This document shows, piece after piece, positions 40,176 through 49,257 of a stretch of 64,000 nucleotides of DNA (within the stretch, counting starts at the first letter, position 1; every line of letters starts with the position of its first letter). The position numbers were made by a program, and so were the translations under genes. Location of the stretch: positions 1 to 64,000 of the forward strand of contig SMDE01000020.1 of the NCBI GenBank assembly GCA_004346725.1, given 5' to 3'. The stretch is from Phytobacter diazotrophicus (lineage in GTDB: Bacteria > Pseudomonadota > Gammaproteobacteria > Enterobacterales > Enterobacteriaceae). A model generated the notes under the pieces. The model saw only the letters and a program-made list of their open reading frames with translations. It was not told where the DNA came from and ran no database searches.

Positions 40176-41588
40176 TTATGAGGGCACCGAGCCTTCTGGC
40201 GCCGTCTGTTTTGCCAAAGTACGCGCCAGAATCGAAGAATATAACGGTTTACCACCAAGAAATTGTGCGAGTAACGTCGCACCGAGGCAGGTAATAATCA
40301 TCGGCAGTATGAGCTGATAATTATCTGTCATTTCCAGTACCAGGACGATCCCCGTTAGCGGAGCACGAACGGACGCAGCAAATAACGCCCCCATCCCGGC
40401 AATGGCAAACGTACCGGCTTGAAGCCCATAGGCCGGGAACAACTCCGCGACACCCACACCATAGGCGGTGCCGAGCACGGTACCTAACGCCAACATTGGC
40501 GCGAAAATTCCGCCAGGCGCCCCGGAGCAAAAACAGAGCAGCGTTGTAAGCAGACGGACCAGAAACATCACGATTAATGCATAAAACGTAAAGCCGCCGC
40601 TGGCCGCATCGGGGATCAATTCAAAGCCACCTCCGGCCCCTGGCGCATAAAGCAGCGCAAGGATGCCACATCCGCCGCCTATACATCCCCCTACCACCAG
40701 GGTTCGCCATGTTCGCCCGCCATAGATATGCTGAAAACCATCCTGAAAAAGAAAGACGAGGCGATTAAATAATACGCCGACGAGGCCAAATAACATCCCC
40801 AACACGAGATAGAGCCACAGCGTATTGACTGGCGCATTAGATAACTGCCCTACGGCGATGACCGGGCTTTCGCCATTAAATGTGCGAAATACAATACTTG
40901 CCATGATCACGCCAATAAAAACGGCTTTGATGGAGATAAGGTTATAGCGAAATTGCGGCCTCATCTCTTCGAGAATAAAGAGAATACCCGCCAGCGGTGC
41001 GTTAAACGCTGCCGCCAGACCGGCAGCCGCCCCCGTTGCCAGCAATGAATGGCGCGCCTCACCATGTTTTATCCGCAACAGGTCAGAGACCATTCGGCCA
41101 ATATTACCACCGAGCTGAACGGTTGGCCCTTCTCTCCCGAGCACCATGCCTGCGCCGAGCGTTCCCATACCGCCAAAAAACTTCACCGGTATGACACGCC
41201 ACCAGCGTACAGGGCGTAACTCTTCCAGCGCGCCTTCGATTTCAGGAATACCGGAGCCCGATGCCTCAGGCGCAAAACGCCTGACGAGAAAATAGCCCAT
41301 CACCGCCAGCAGCCCGGAGATAATAAAAGCCATAATCCATAGCGCCCACCCGCTTAAGTCAGCCTGCTGCAGAAAACTTATTCGCCAGTGCTGCACGGCA
41401 TTGACGGCGCGAAAGAATGCGACGCCAGCAAACCCTACGAGCGTGCCAACAATAGCAGCACAAATTAATACGGCGACGGGCGTCCGGTCACGGTACAGCA
41501 ACGCTTTGAACATGCTTTTGCGTGCCAGTTCCGTTTCTGGAACTTGCACATCTGATGAACCAGGAACAATCATTTTTTGCAATGTCAT
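40176..41588 (-). CDS. clcA: H+/Cl- antiporter, ClcA-type
   Basis: A 470-aa CLC exchanger with the selectivity-filter motifs GSGIPE (111-116), GREGPT (gating Glu153) and GIFAP, internal proton Glu208 ([12 protein letters not shown]) and the Tyr of GGKPLYSS. The Glu pair marks it as a 2Cl-/H+ antiporter, not a channel. It closely matches E. coli ClcA, which aids extreme acid resistance. A second clcA elsewhere in the genome is possible, as this is not the usual clcA locus. The ribosome-binding site is weak; 41573 is an alternative start. Confidence 0.88.
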   Translation of the reverse strand: MTLQKMIVPGSSDVQVPETELARKSMFKALLYRDRTPVAVLICAAIVGTLVGFAGVAFFRAVNAVQHWRISFLQQADLSGWALWIMAFIISGLLAVMGYFLVRRFAPEASGSGIPEIEGALEELRPVRWWRVIPVKFFGGMGTLGAGMVLGREGPTVQLGGNIGRMVSDLLRIKHGEARHSLLATGAAAGLAAAFNAPLAGILFILEEMRPQFRYNLISIKAVFIGVIMASIVFRTFNGESPVIAVGQLSNAPVNTLWLYLVLGMLFGLVGVLFNRLVFLFQDGFQHIYGGRTWRTLVVGGCIGGGCGILALLYAPGAGGGFELIPDAASGGFTFYALIVMFLVRLLTTLLCFCSGAPGGIFAPMLALGTVLGTAYGVGVAELFPAYGLQAGTFAIAGMGALFAASVRAPLTGIVLVLEMTDNYQLILPMIITCLGATLLAQFLGGKPLYSSILARTLAKQTAPEGSVPS

Positions 41589-41802
41589 CTACCAACAAGG
41601 GAGGAGAGTTTAACGCACCTTATGCCGACTAAACAAAAACGATGTCGTTACAGGACGTATCACTTCCCTTGCAACAGGTCCTTTCGCGCGGAATAACGCC
41701 CTGTCGTGTTGCTGTCAGCCCGCTGTCGTGTGGGTGTCGTGTTGCTCTTATCTGGCCCCAGACATACTTCTGCCGGGTAAACATTCAGCCAGGAGAATAA
41801 CC

Positions 41803-42321
41803 ATGACTATTTTCACCATCCTCAGTCATACCCCGCTGTGGGTATGGATACTTTTTGCTTTTCTTATAATGCGGGGTTATGCCGCTCTCTCAGAGCGCGA
41901 AATGAATATCAGTCAGTTGTTTATTTTACCGCTACTCTTTCTGATTTGGGGAGTATGGGGTTTAAAGGAAGAGTTTAATTTTAATGTTGCCTCATTAGTG
42001 GGCATGTTTAGCGGACTTGCGTTGGGTATTGTGGCCGGGTGGCGGTTATGGAAAAACCAGCCTCGTTTAAAAAACAAACCGCATAGCGACAGAATTATTC
42101 GCGCGGGCACGCCTCTGACACTGATTTTTATTATCATGGGCTTTGGCTCGAAATATTGTTTGCTGGTTTGGTTGTCGTTGCATCCGGAAGCACACTATGC
42201 CGTACAATTCAGCGCCCTGTTCGGCGTTATTACCGGACTTGTTGATGGGTTATTCTGGGGTGGGACACTGAATCTTTTTTCCTCATGGCGCAAAATGTCG
42301 CCACATGTACGAGGCGCTTAG
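41803..42321 (+). CDS. Multi-pass membrane protein, DUF6622-like
   Basis: A 172-aa protein with five hydrophobic segments (about 8-28, 36-52, 60-80, 105-125, 140-160), starting TIFTILSHTPLWVWILFAFL. AGGAG lies six bases before the ATG at 41803. The family has no known function. Confidence 0.75.
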   Translation: MTIFTILSHTPLWVWILFAFLIMRGYAALSEREMNISQLFILPLLFLIWGVWGLKEEFNFNVASLVGMFSGLALGIVAGWRLWKNQPRLKNKPHSDRIIRAGTPLTLIFIIMGFGSKYCLLVWLSLHPEAHYAVQFSALFGVITGLVDGLFWGGTLNLFSSWRKMSPHVRGA

Positions 42322-42400
42322 GCAGATTCTGCGGCACTCTGGCACACCCTTTTGGCAAATTATGCGGCCTGCTGTAGTCATGCAGGCCCACGGAACATAA

Positions 42401-42640
42401 TTACTCGCCGTTGAGTACCAGCTTATTATAGGCCTCTAATAGTTGCGTCTGAGAAACATAACGGTCGGCCACAAAAGAGATGGCGCCACATTTACCATTG
42501 CTAAACGTCACAAAGCTAATCTCTATCGCCAGGCTTTTTACAACCGCGCCGGGATAGATACAATTAATCTTACGTTCATACGGTCTGACATCGATTAATT
42601 CAGCAGGCTTATCTTTGATAAATAAAAGGACTTTCCTCAT
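42401..42640 (-). CDS. Unrecognised 79-aa protein
   Basis: A small soluble alpha/beta protein (MRKVLLFIKDKPAELIDVRP...). There is no strong ribosome-binding site, only an A-rich leader. Composition is protein-like but unlike families that I know. Confidence 0.5.
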   Translation of the reverse strand: MRKVLLFIKDKPAELIDVRPYERKINCIYPGAVVKSLAIEISFVTFSNGKCGAISFVADRYVSQTQLLEAYNKLVLNGE

Positions 42641-42994
42641 TTTTCATTCACATTAATCAACAGATACCTGAGTGGAATGTAATTATTACATCACCCTGGC
42701 TGGCATCTTAATTTCAGGAATAATCTGAGAGCACATAACACTCATCAAAACGTCGTGCTTTCCGGATTTATTTTATCCCTCCCTTACAGCCGAAAAAAAC
42801 AAAACATACTATGGAGATCAGGCGACATTAAAAAATAGTCTAACGTCACGAGACCATCGATTAAAGGTAGACATACTTAATGAATTATTACATCGATAAA
42901 TTATTTCATTATCAACTATGTCGCTTGAATCACATTGCGCCGCTTCGGTTAGCACGTTAATTTAACATTTGCGTAGCATTTAATTATCACGCAT
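42641..42994. other. AT-rich intergenic, no gene seen
   Basis: No ORF of note on either strand. The base composition is markedly AT-rich compared with the left part of the window. Confidence 0.5.
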
Positions 42995-43022
42995 AAAAAA
43001 CCGGGCATCAGCCCGGTTTTTT
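42995..43022. terminator. Bidirectional terminator after dcp
   Basis: A CCGGGC/GCCCGG stem (43001-43006 with 43011-43016) lies between six A and six T, 15 bp past the dcp stop. It is the probable native dcp terminator. Confidence 0.88.
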
Positions 43023-43037
43023 ATGCTATTTCTGGCC

Positions 43038-43286
43038 CTACTCGCTCAGGCCTCGGTTTTTCAGCATCGGTTCAATCTGCGGATCATGACCGCGCCACTG
43101 GCGATAAAGTTCAGCTAAATCAGTACCATTGCCACGCGACAAAATCGCTTCGCGGAATCTTTGCCCGTTTTCGCGGGATAAACCGCCCTGCTCCACAAAC
43201 CACTGGAAGCCGTCATCCGCCAGCATTTGCGTCCACAAATAGGCGTAATAACCCGCTGCGTAACCACCGCCGAAGATATGGGCGAA
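43038..43286 (-). pseudogene. dcp: dcp 3' fragment (dipeptidyl carboxypeptidase)
   Basis: Minus-strand codons from 43286 to the TAG at 43038 encode about 82 residues matching the C-terminus of dipeptidyl carboxypeptidase II: FAHIFGGGYAAGYYAYLW, then MLADDGFQWFVEQGGLSREN and YRQWRGHDPQIEPML. The metalloprotease body with HExxH is absent. Upstream of F (43284-43286) the frame leaves homology abruptly and soon stops. This is a junction where foreign DNA was inserted. The N-terminal part is expected to the right of the window. Confidence 0.9.
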
Positions 43287-43470
43287 GCATATAATTCATT
43301 TACCATGTTTATTGAGTATAAACAGATAGTTAACACCCTATTTGCGCTGCAATTTCGCCTGTTAAAACCAAAAATGTAATCTCATAATATTCAGTAAGTT
43401 GCACATCATTTTGGGGAATGTTGAAACTTTATAAAATAGAAGATATGCTGTATGGAAAGTGTGCTTAACC

Positions 43471-43506
43471 AGTAGCATGAGTTCGATTCTCATGGCTGCA
43501 CCTTTT
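43471..43506 (+). other. tRNA 3'-end-like segment
   Basis: Bases 43477-43493 form a T-arm: five-base stems ATGAG/CTCAT around a 7-nt loop TTCGATT, followed by GGCTGCAC. No anticodon arm or matching 5' acceptor is present upstream. It could be an attachment-site relic or chance. Confidence 0.35.
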
Positions 43507-43593
43507 GTTCCGGCGGTGACTTTAATCCTGTTCATTACAATTCTGCGTTATCTGGGTGTTGTGTTGATGAATCTTGCGAATAAGGAGAAGCCT

Positions 43594-43737
43594 ATGAATA
43601 AATTGTTCCGTTTTACCCTAATGAATGCGTCATGCTTGTGCGAAACCATGTGGGCCGGAATTGTGGGTGTAGTTGCATCAGGAGCCTTATCTGTCCAGCC
43701 GTTACTGGGTAAGCACATTGAGCAGCGCCGTCATTAG
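43594..43737 (+). CDS. Possible small membrane protein, 47 aa
   Basis: An ORF starting MNKLFRFTLMNASCLCE with TAAGGAG six bases upstream and one hydrophobic stretch (MWAGIVGVVASGALSV). Such ORFs occur in prophage ends. It is unrecognised; the good ribosome-binding site is the only strong support. Confidence 0.45.
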   Translation: MNKLFRFTLMNASCLCETMWAGIVGVVASGALSVQPLLGKHIEQRRH

Positions 43738-44018
43738 GTGTCAAGGGTTGGAGGGTCAAACCCTCTCGTGCTGACCAAATTTCCCCGACTAAACTAACCT
43801 CTTACCGTTGTTTTTTATGCCAAAAATATGCGCATGGTCAAGCAATGGCAATATGATAGTAATACCCCCGTCAAATTCTTAAAGCTGAACACTCAGTCTT
43901 TACGTAGATATAAAAACACTTCATTATCAGATTACCTTGTAAATCTTGATCCGCTTACTGGTGCGCGCCGCTTTTCTCTCTTCCTCTATACTTTCAGTTT
44001 AACTGGCTGGAGGTGCAC
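43738..44018. other. Gap with second tRNA-like 3' end
   Basis: No gene. Bases 43751-43765 form a GAGGG-TCAAA-CCCTC hairpin, and the following CGTGCTG-A-CCA (about 43767-43777) looks like an acceptor strand with discriminator and CCA. The T-loop does not fit the consensus. A promoter for the SRAP gene should lie at the right end. Confidence 0.4.
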
Positions 44019-44690
44019 ATGTGCGGACGATTTGCCCAGGCGCAAACGCGCGAAGAATACCTTGCCTACCTTGCGGACGAGGCAGAACGCGACATAGCTT
44101 ATGACCCCGAGCCGATTGGCCGGTATAACGTCGCTCCTGGCACAAAAGTTCTTTTGCTTAGCGAACGTGATGAGCAACTGCATCTTGATCCTGTGGTCTG
44201 GGGTTACGCTCCCGGTTGGTGGGATAAAGCACCATTGATTAATGCTCGCGTCGAGACAGCAGCCACCAGCAGAATGTTTAAACCACTATGGTTGCATGGC
44301 AGGGCTATCTGTTTCGCTGACGGCTGGTTCGAATGGAAAAAGGAAGGTGACAAGAAACAGCCCTACTTCATTCACCGCGCCGACGGTCAACCGATTTTCA
44401 TGGCAGCGATCGGCAGCACCCCGTTCGAACGTGGCGACGAGGCTGAGGGGTTTCTCATTGTGACTTCCGCTGCAGATAAAGGCATGGTCGATATTCACGA
44501 CAGGAGACCGTTGGTATTGACGCCGGAAGCAGCCCGGGAATGGATGCGACAGGGCATTGGAGGGAAGGAAGCGGGAGAAATTGCAGCCGACGGTGCAGTA
44601 CCGGCTGATAACTTTATCTGGCACGCTGTTACGCGTGCCGTAGGTAATGTTAAAAATCAAGGATGGGAGTTAATCGAACCGATTCGTTAA
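44019..44690 (+). CDS. SRAP/YedK-HMCES protease-like protein
   Basis: A 223-aa SRAP-domain protein. It begins Met-Cys-Gly-Arg-Phe, and the Cys2 exposed after Met removal forms the thiazolidine crosslink with abasic sites in single-stranded DNA. Other catalytic residues are visible: Asn in INARVET, Glu in GWFEWKK, His in DIHDRRP. It shields abasic sites from nucleases. The ATG at 44019 is fixed by the need for Cys2; AGGTG precedes it. It faces the AT-rich operon tail to tail. No LexA box was found. Confidence 0.92.
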   Translation: MCGRFAQAQTREEYLAYLADEAERDIAYDPEPIGRYNVAPGTKVLLLSERDEQLHLDPVVWGYAPGWWDKAPLINARVETAATSRMFKPLWLHGRAICFADGWFEWKKEGDKKQPYFIHRADGQPIFMAAIGSTPFERGDEAEGFLIVTSAADKGMVDIHDRRPLVLTPEAAREWMRQGIGGKEAGEIAADGAVPADNFIWHAVTRAVGNVKNQGWELIEPIR

Positions 44691-44834
44691 TACTTACAAG
44701 ACATACTAAGTAGTCTGCTATGAGCGAGGAACGGACATTGGCCTTATAGGATACCTGAACCGTTCTCTGAGAATTCTCTAAAAGCGAATAGATCGGTTAA
44801 GTGGGATGCTTACAGTATGTTATTTTTTAAAGTA

Positions 44835-46244
44835 TTATACGGTATCAAAAAGTTTTTTTACCCCAGCAAGAAGATTGTTTACTCTTGTGATATTGCAGTC
44901 AGGGTATTTAAGTTGTCTGACCAAGTAGCCATAGGCTACAGCTGCGCGCTCGCGTTTTCCGACAGCTACAGTCTCAGCCCATATTCTACAATTATTAAAG
45001 AAATTGGGTGACGGGCATTGTGCATCTACGAAATCAGGCTGCCCCCAATAGAGGGCAGTGCCAGCGTTAGGCCAATCAATATCTTTTAAAGGACCTTCGG
45101 GGTGGAAAAAAGTACTGAGTTCGAATGTTATTGGGTCTGTGCTTAATGCTCGTTCCCCCACATCTCCATAGTCAATTAAAACTGGCGTTTTGTCCGGCGA
45201 AACTAATACATTCAGTCCATGTAAATCCCCATGTACACACCCCCACTTTACTTGAACAAAGTTAGTTTCGAATCGCTCGATCCAATCATGTTCAATTAAA
45301 CCTAATATGGACTGAAAATCATCTTCTTTTATGAATGTTTCTCTAATTTCTTTAACAGTAGTTCGGCGTTGTGGTGCAGAGTTAGTCCAGCGTTCCAGTA
45401 TTTTTTTCAACCTATCTATGATGACTGAGGAGTCCTGATTTATGAAGGAAAATCCATTTAATTCGGATGCTGTCGCTAAACTATAGAAAACACCGGATGT
45501 TTTTTTTGCCCCATAAGCCAAAACAGCAACCTTTCTTGGTGTTGCAAAGGATTCAAGCCTTGATATAAACCTATCGTGCCTCTCGACTTCATCATTAATA
45601 GTAGATGGGGTACCTATTTTAGCAATTGAATTATGAATTCTCAACCCAGTGCCATCGTTTACTTCAAGTTTATATACAGATGCGTCTGATAGACCACTAC
45701 CAATTCTATCTACATTGCAATATACACCACCTACTGATGCTGTAAATATTTTAATTAGCCTTGTGATGGAAATATTTAAGTCGCAAGCTGGGTTAAGCTC
45801 AACCTCGCAAACTGAGTCGAAAGCTTCTAAATAAGGCCTTATTTTTTCGTCAAGAGAATTTAGCCTATGTTTTGGATGGAACCCTATTAAAGGAAGCGTT
45901 TTTCCGTGTCCCCACACATCGACTTGATGGCTAAGTTCCATCATGTCTGGAAGAAATGGTTCGGCGGATGAACCAGTAAGAATAAAAACTGGCGTGCCGG
46001 GAGCATTGGAAATAGCGATATCTAATAAATTTCGACCATGTTGAGGATCACTATCCATCTTGCCTTTAGCGGTCGGAAGTTTTAAGTCTAAAAATATCAT
46101 ATCAAAAAAATCAGACTCAATTAATAATGAGGCATCTTTGAAACTCTCTGCAACGATATATGATGGCTCACGGCATATTGCGTTAACTCGTGACTTTATT
46201 TCTTCTGCAAAACTGACGTCATCTTCTACAATAAGTATATTCAC
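44835..46244 (-). CDS. Receiver-APH-like kinase fusion
   Basis: A 469-aa protein. Residues ~1-130 are a receiver domain (acidic pocket in ILIVEDD, phospho-Asp53 in FLDLKLP, Thr90 in ILTG, possible Lys115). Residues ~155-465 are a phosphotransferase of the aminoglycoside-kinase/choline-kinase fold, with catalytic loop VHGDLHGLN (Asp340, Asn345) and metal-binding Asp358 in LIDYGD. The GTG at 46244 overlaps the kinase stop as GTGA, so it is preferred over a GTG at 46259. It is probably a response regulator whose output phosphorylates a protein or small molecule. AT-rich codons. Third gene of the operon. Confidence 0.8.
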   Translation of the reverse strand: MNILIVEDDVSFAEEIKSRVNAICREPSYIVAESFKDASLLIESDFFDMIFLDLKLPTAKGKMDSDPQHGRNLLDIAISNAPGTPVFILTGSSAEPFLPDMMELSHQVDVWGHGKTLPLIGFHPKHRLNSLDEKIRPYLEAFDSVCEVELNPACDLNISITRLIKIFTASVGGVYCNVDRIGSGLSDASVYKLEVNDGTGLRIHNSIAKIGTPSTINDEVERHDRFISRLESFATPRKVAVLAYGAKKTSGVFYSLATASELNGFSFINQDSSVIIDRLKKILERWTNSAPQRRTTVKEIRETFIKEDDFQSILGLIEHDWIERFETNFVQVKWGCVHGDLHGLNVLVSPDKTPVLIDYGDVGERALSTDPITFELSTFFHPEGPLKDIDWPNAGTALYWGQPDFVDAQCPSPNFFNNCRIWAETVAVGKRERAAVAYGYLVRQLKYPDCNITRVNNLLAGVKKLFDTV

Positions 46245-47125
46245 GGTTTTAAGCTCCACCTCAATTCAAATACAGCTCCTTCTGATTCAGAGTTTCGGAG
46301 CTCGACTTTACCATGCAAGGTTTCAATTGCCTGACTTGCTATTCCTAAACCAAAACCTAAATGTCCAGACTTGCTTGTTTCGCCTAAATTAAATGAACTC
46401 GCTGAATTACCTGGCAATCCGGGTCCGTTGTCAATAACACTGATCCAAGTATCTCGGTCCGTCTGGCCCCAGCTAATGACAATAGAAGCTCTTCTTTCTT
46501 CATTTGAAAGAGATATTGCAGCCTCCAATGCATTTTTTATTCCGTTACAAAGGGCTAGTCTTAATAATCCTCGATCGCAGAATATGACTAATGGGGAACG
46601 ACCAACAAATGATACGTCAATGTCCTTATCCGTCATCTCCAGCTCTACAATATCTTTTAAAAAAGTAGGTAGATCCATATCAATGGGGTGGGGAAGAGAT
46701 GTTGCTTTCTTCAGTTCTCCAATTCCATCAAATACGTCCTGAAGATGTTCAATACGTGTTTTTGTACGGGAAATGGCATAGTTAGGTAGTTCATTGGAGA
46801 TTGTGCTAGCCAAAAGCCCTATTTTAGAGCCTATCTCATGCAATAGCAGCCCAGCAACCCACTCGATTGCTTCTGCTCGCAATTTTTTTTTAACTTCTTG
46901 AGGTATAACATCGGGTTCAGTATCTTCAACATAATTATCAGAGTGTAGGTTTTGAATCAAACGTTCAATTCCTCTAATTAGATAAGTATCAGATTCTGAT
47001 GCTTTGATTTGTAATAATTCTTGAATGTCAGTTTCAAGAGCTAAACTCTCAAGCTCGCGAACAGCCTTAAATTTTGTATGTGAGTTTTCACTTGTTAAGG
47101 CAACCAAGGCTTCCTCGCGAGTCAT
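46241..47125 (-). CDS. Soluble GHKL histidine kinase
   Basis: A 294-aa kinase without membrane helices. The N-terminal ~65 residues look like short helical repeats. The H-box has His96 (LLLHEIGSKIG), then N-box NGIKNALEAA, G1 DNGPGLP and G2 GFGLGIA. It overlaps the ATPase gene by one base (TAATG) and the receiver gene by four. Its likely partner is that receiver; the ATPase may supply the signal. Confidence 0.87.
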   Translation of the reverse strand: MTREEALVALTSENSHTKFKAVRELESLALETDIQELLQIKASESDTYLIRGIERLIQNLHSDNYVEDTEPDVIPQEVKKKLRAEAIEWVAGLLLHEIGSKIGLLASTISNELPNYAISRTKTRIEHLQDVFDGIGELKKATSLPHPIDMDLPTFLKDIVELEMTDKDIDVSFVGRSPLVIFCDRGLLRLALCNGIKNALEAAISLSNEERRASIVISWGQTDRDTWISVIDNGPGLPGNSASSFNLGETSKSGHLGFGLGIASQAIETLHGKVELRNSESEGAVFELRWSLKP

Positions 47126-48963
47126 TATTTAATTCGCTCCCCATAAAACTTAGCTCGCTGACTAAAGGCTTTAGCCCCTCCTTCCATAACAGTGCTTATT
47201 GCGTTTACAACACTAATCTCATCCAGTGGTCCAGAGGATAAGCGGAACCCTCTACGCCCATCGGAACCTAAGTGAAGTACTAGATCTGCATCTCCGAGTA
47301 CTGGAATGTTTGGGTTGTGGGTTGAAAATATAATTTGGCCTTGGTCGCCCCTTGATAGAATTACTTTAATAAGCGTTTCTGCGATGAATGCATTGTCGAT
47401 ATGGTCTTCAGGCTGATCGACAATCAACATCCTGTTCATGTGCGAAAGTATGAGCGGTAATACAACCGTACATCGTTGACCGGTTGAAAGTTCTGTTATA
47501 TCTTTGTAGTCCGTCCCATCAAGCAACTGTAAAGATGTATCATCATCTATATTAATGGTACATATATCACCAAGTTCACAGTTTTTTAAGTGAGAAAGAA
47601 TGCGGGATGCTCTATCAGTATTGATATTAGCAGCATATTTGATCAAATCTACATCAAAATTATCTACAGCTTCTAGCAATGCACGGGGACTAATGTTTTT
47701 AGCTATTGATTCTGCCGCATCAGCATAACGCATTCCACTTCCTCTCAAAACTTCGGAAATAGCAGAAGCAAAAGCCTTGTATTGTCCGTTACGATATACT
47801 GAAACTTTGATGTTAGGATATACGATCTTATTTAACTGTTCTGCAGCAGCTACACGGGCGGAGAACCTTTCAGCACGTATTCTATCAATTTCATCAAGCG
47901 ACTCAGCTCTTGTAGTGATTAACTGGGAGAGAGAGTTTTTCATGCTGGCCAGGAATAAATTAGCTGATTCTAGCTTAGCAATATTTTCCCTTAGTTCTTG
48001 GCCTCTTCTAAGGATGTTTCCTGAACCTGATTGAATACTCTCTATCTCCTGTCTTAATTGACGTGCTTGATCTTCCATTGATATTTTACTTGAAGTAAAA
48101 CTATTAAGGTTTGAATCTAACTCCGAGTATATTTTCAAAATCTCACCAAGTTCATTTACTAAATTTATTTTTACATTGTTAATCCTGTCCATCATTGGAT
48201 TTAATAATAATTGTGTACTCTCGTCAAAGTTAGATGAGTCTAGAGGAGCACTATCAATTCCTTTTTTAACTTCTTGACTCCAGAGCCCAACACTATTTTT
48301 AATCCTAGAAATTTGCTCAATAATTCCACTTGCGTTAGATATATTTATAGTTTGCATTGAAAGAGAATATGTTTTTTGTTTTAGCAAATCTGAGGTTTTA
48401 GAAACATTCTCTTCAGCTTGGATAATATTTCTTAACTCATCTTTCAATGTGGGAAGGGAATTTTGAGTTTGTTCGAGCTCATCAATTTCTCGTCTACTTT
48501 TTTCAATCTGTAATGTTAGATTTCTGCATTTAGTGACTAATTCTCTTTCTTCCGATTCTGTATCAGGAGTAAATCTAACGAAACCGTCAATTAATTTCAA
48601 ACGCCCTGAGGCTTCTAGTCCAACAGTCTCAATTTCTGTTTGAGAAAAAATAACAGGCTTTCTAAATTGAGCTGTAGCTCTAGGGATGGGATCGCTAGCA
48701 GTCCGACTTACGAGAATAGTATTATCACCATCGGCAAGAGTAACTGTGACTTGCCCAGAACCCAAGACTGAAAGTGCGTGATCTCTACTGCGTCTAGTGG
48801 TCTCGACTGTTGTGCTGGTTACATCTAAACAGAATCTTATAATCTCAATTAGTGAAGTTTTTCCGGTTCCCCTTGCTCCAATTATGGCATTTAGACCTGA
48901 TGTAAATCTGACATCAAGACCGTCCAGAAAACCCTCTTCAATTTGTACGCGCTGTATGTACAT
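47125..48963 (-). CDS. SMC/Rad50-like AAA ATPase
   Basis: A 612-aa ATPase of the ABC/SMC type. Walker A is GARGTGKTS (29-37), a long coiled coil spans about 155-390, the signature is LSTGQ (492-496), Walker B is LIVDQPED (513-520) with a D-loop DHID, and the switch His is His549. No Zn-hook CxxC is present in the coiled coil. Such proteins bind DNA or RNA ends and sense damage or phage nucleic acid. It is the first gene of the operon; AAGGA lies directly before the ATG, so translation may be weak. Confidence 0.88.
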   Translation of the reverse strand: MYIQRVQIEEGFLDGLDVRFTSGLNAIIGARGTGKTSLIEIIRFCLDVTSTTVETTRRSRDHALSVLGSGQVTVTLADGDNTILVSRTASDPIPRATAQFRKPVIFSQTEIETVGLEASGRLKLIDGFVRFTPDTESEERELVTKCRNLTLQIEKSRREIDELEQTQNSLPTLKDELRNIIQAEENVSKTSDLLKQKTYSLSMQTINISNASGIIEQISRIKNSVGLWSQEVKKGIDSAPLDSSNFDESTQLLLNPMMDRINNVKINLVNELGEILKIYSELDSNLNSFTSSKISMEDQARQLRQEIESIQSGSGNILRRGQELRENIAKLESANLFLASMKNSLSQLITTRAESLDEIDRIRAERFSARVAAAEQLNKIVYPNIKVSVYRNGQYKAFASAISEVLRGSGMRYADAAESIAKNISPRALLEAVDNFDVDLIKYAANINTDRASRILSHLKNCELGDICTINIDDDTSLQLLDGTDYKDITELSTGQRCTVVLPLILSHMNRMLIVDQPEDHIDNAFIAETLIKVILSRGDQGQIIFSTHNPNIPVLGDADLVLHLGSDGRRGFRLSSGPLDEISVVNAISTVMEGGAKAFSQRAKFYGERIK

Positions 48964-49152
48964 TCCTTAACTAATCCTTAGATTTGGGCAAGTTCTGTTG
49001 TTTTACCATCTGCAGCTTAATTATACTAGATACACCCTCATCTGATGAACTGCCTTGAGTGTTGCGTTATCGTTAATTGTGCATTCACGTGTTGGTCTAT
49101 TGCGAATTTTTGTACGAACAGAAGCTTGAACTCGGGTCAAATGTTCTGCTCC

Positions 49153-49257
49153 CTATGACACTTCTTGCTTGCCCTCAAGAACCGCTTCCCGTTCATTAAG
49201 TCTGACTAATTCAACAAGGTCCGCTTCACGCCCTGAGACATTCGACAAGCTTTCTAC
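49153..49257 (-). pseudogene. C-terminal remnant of an unknown gene
   Basis: Minus-strand codons leading to the TAG at 49153-49155 read AVESLSNVSGREADLVELVR then LNEREAVLEGKQEVS, a natural-looking amphipathic tail. It has no start of its own and abuts the IS110-family transposase gene. This suggests that an insertion removed the front of the gene. The family is not recognised and the exact junction is uncertain. Bases 48964-49152 show no other gene. Confidence 0.4.

Noticed and set aside
47560..48520. Rad50-type zinc hook in the ATPase coiled coil
   Set aside because: No CxxC motif is present in the coiled-coil region.
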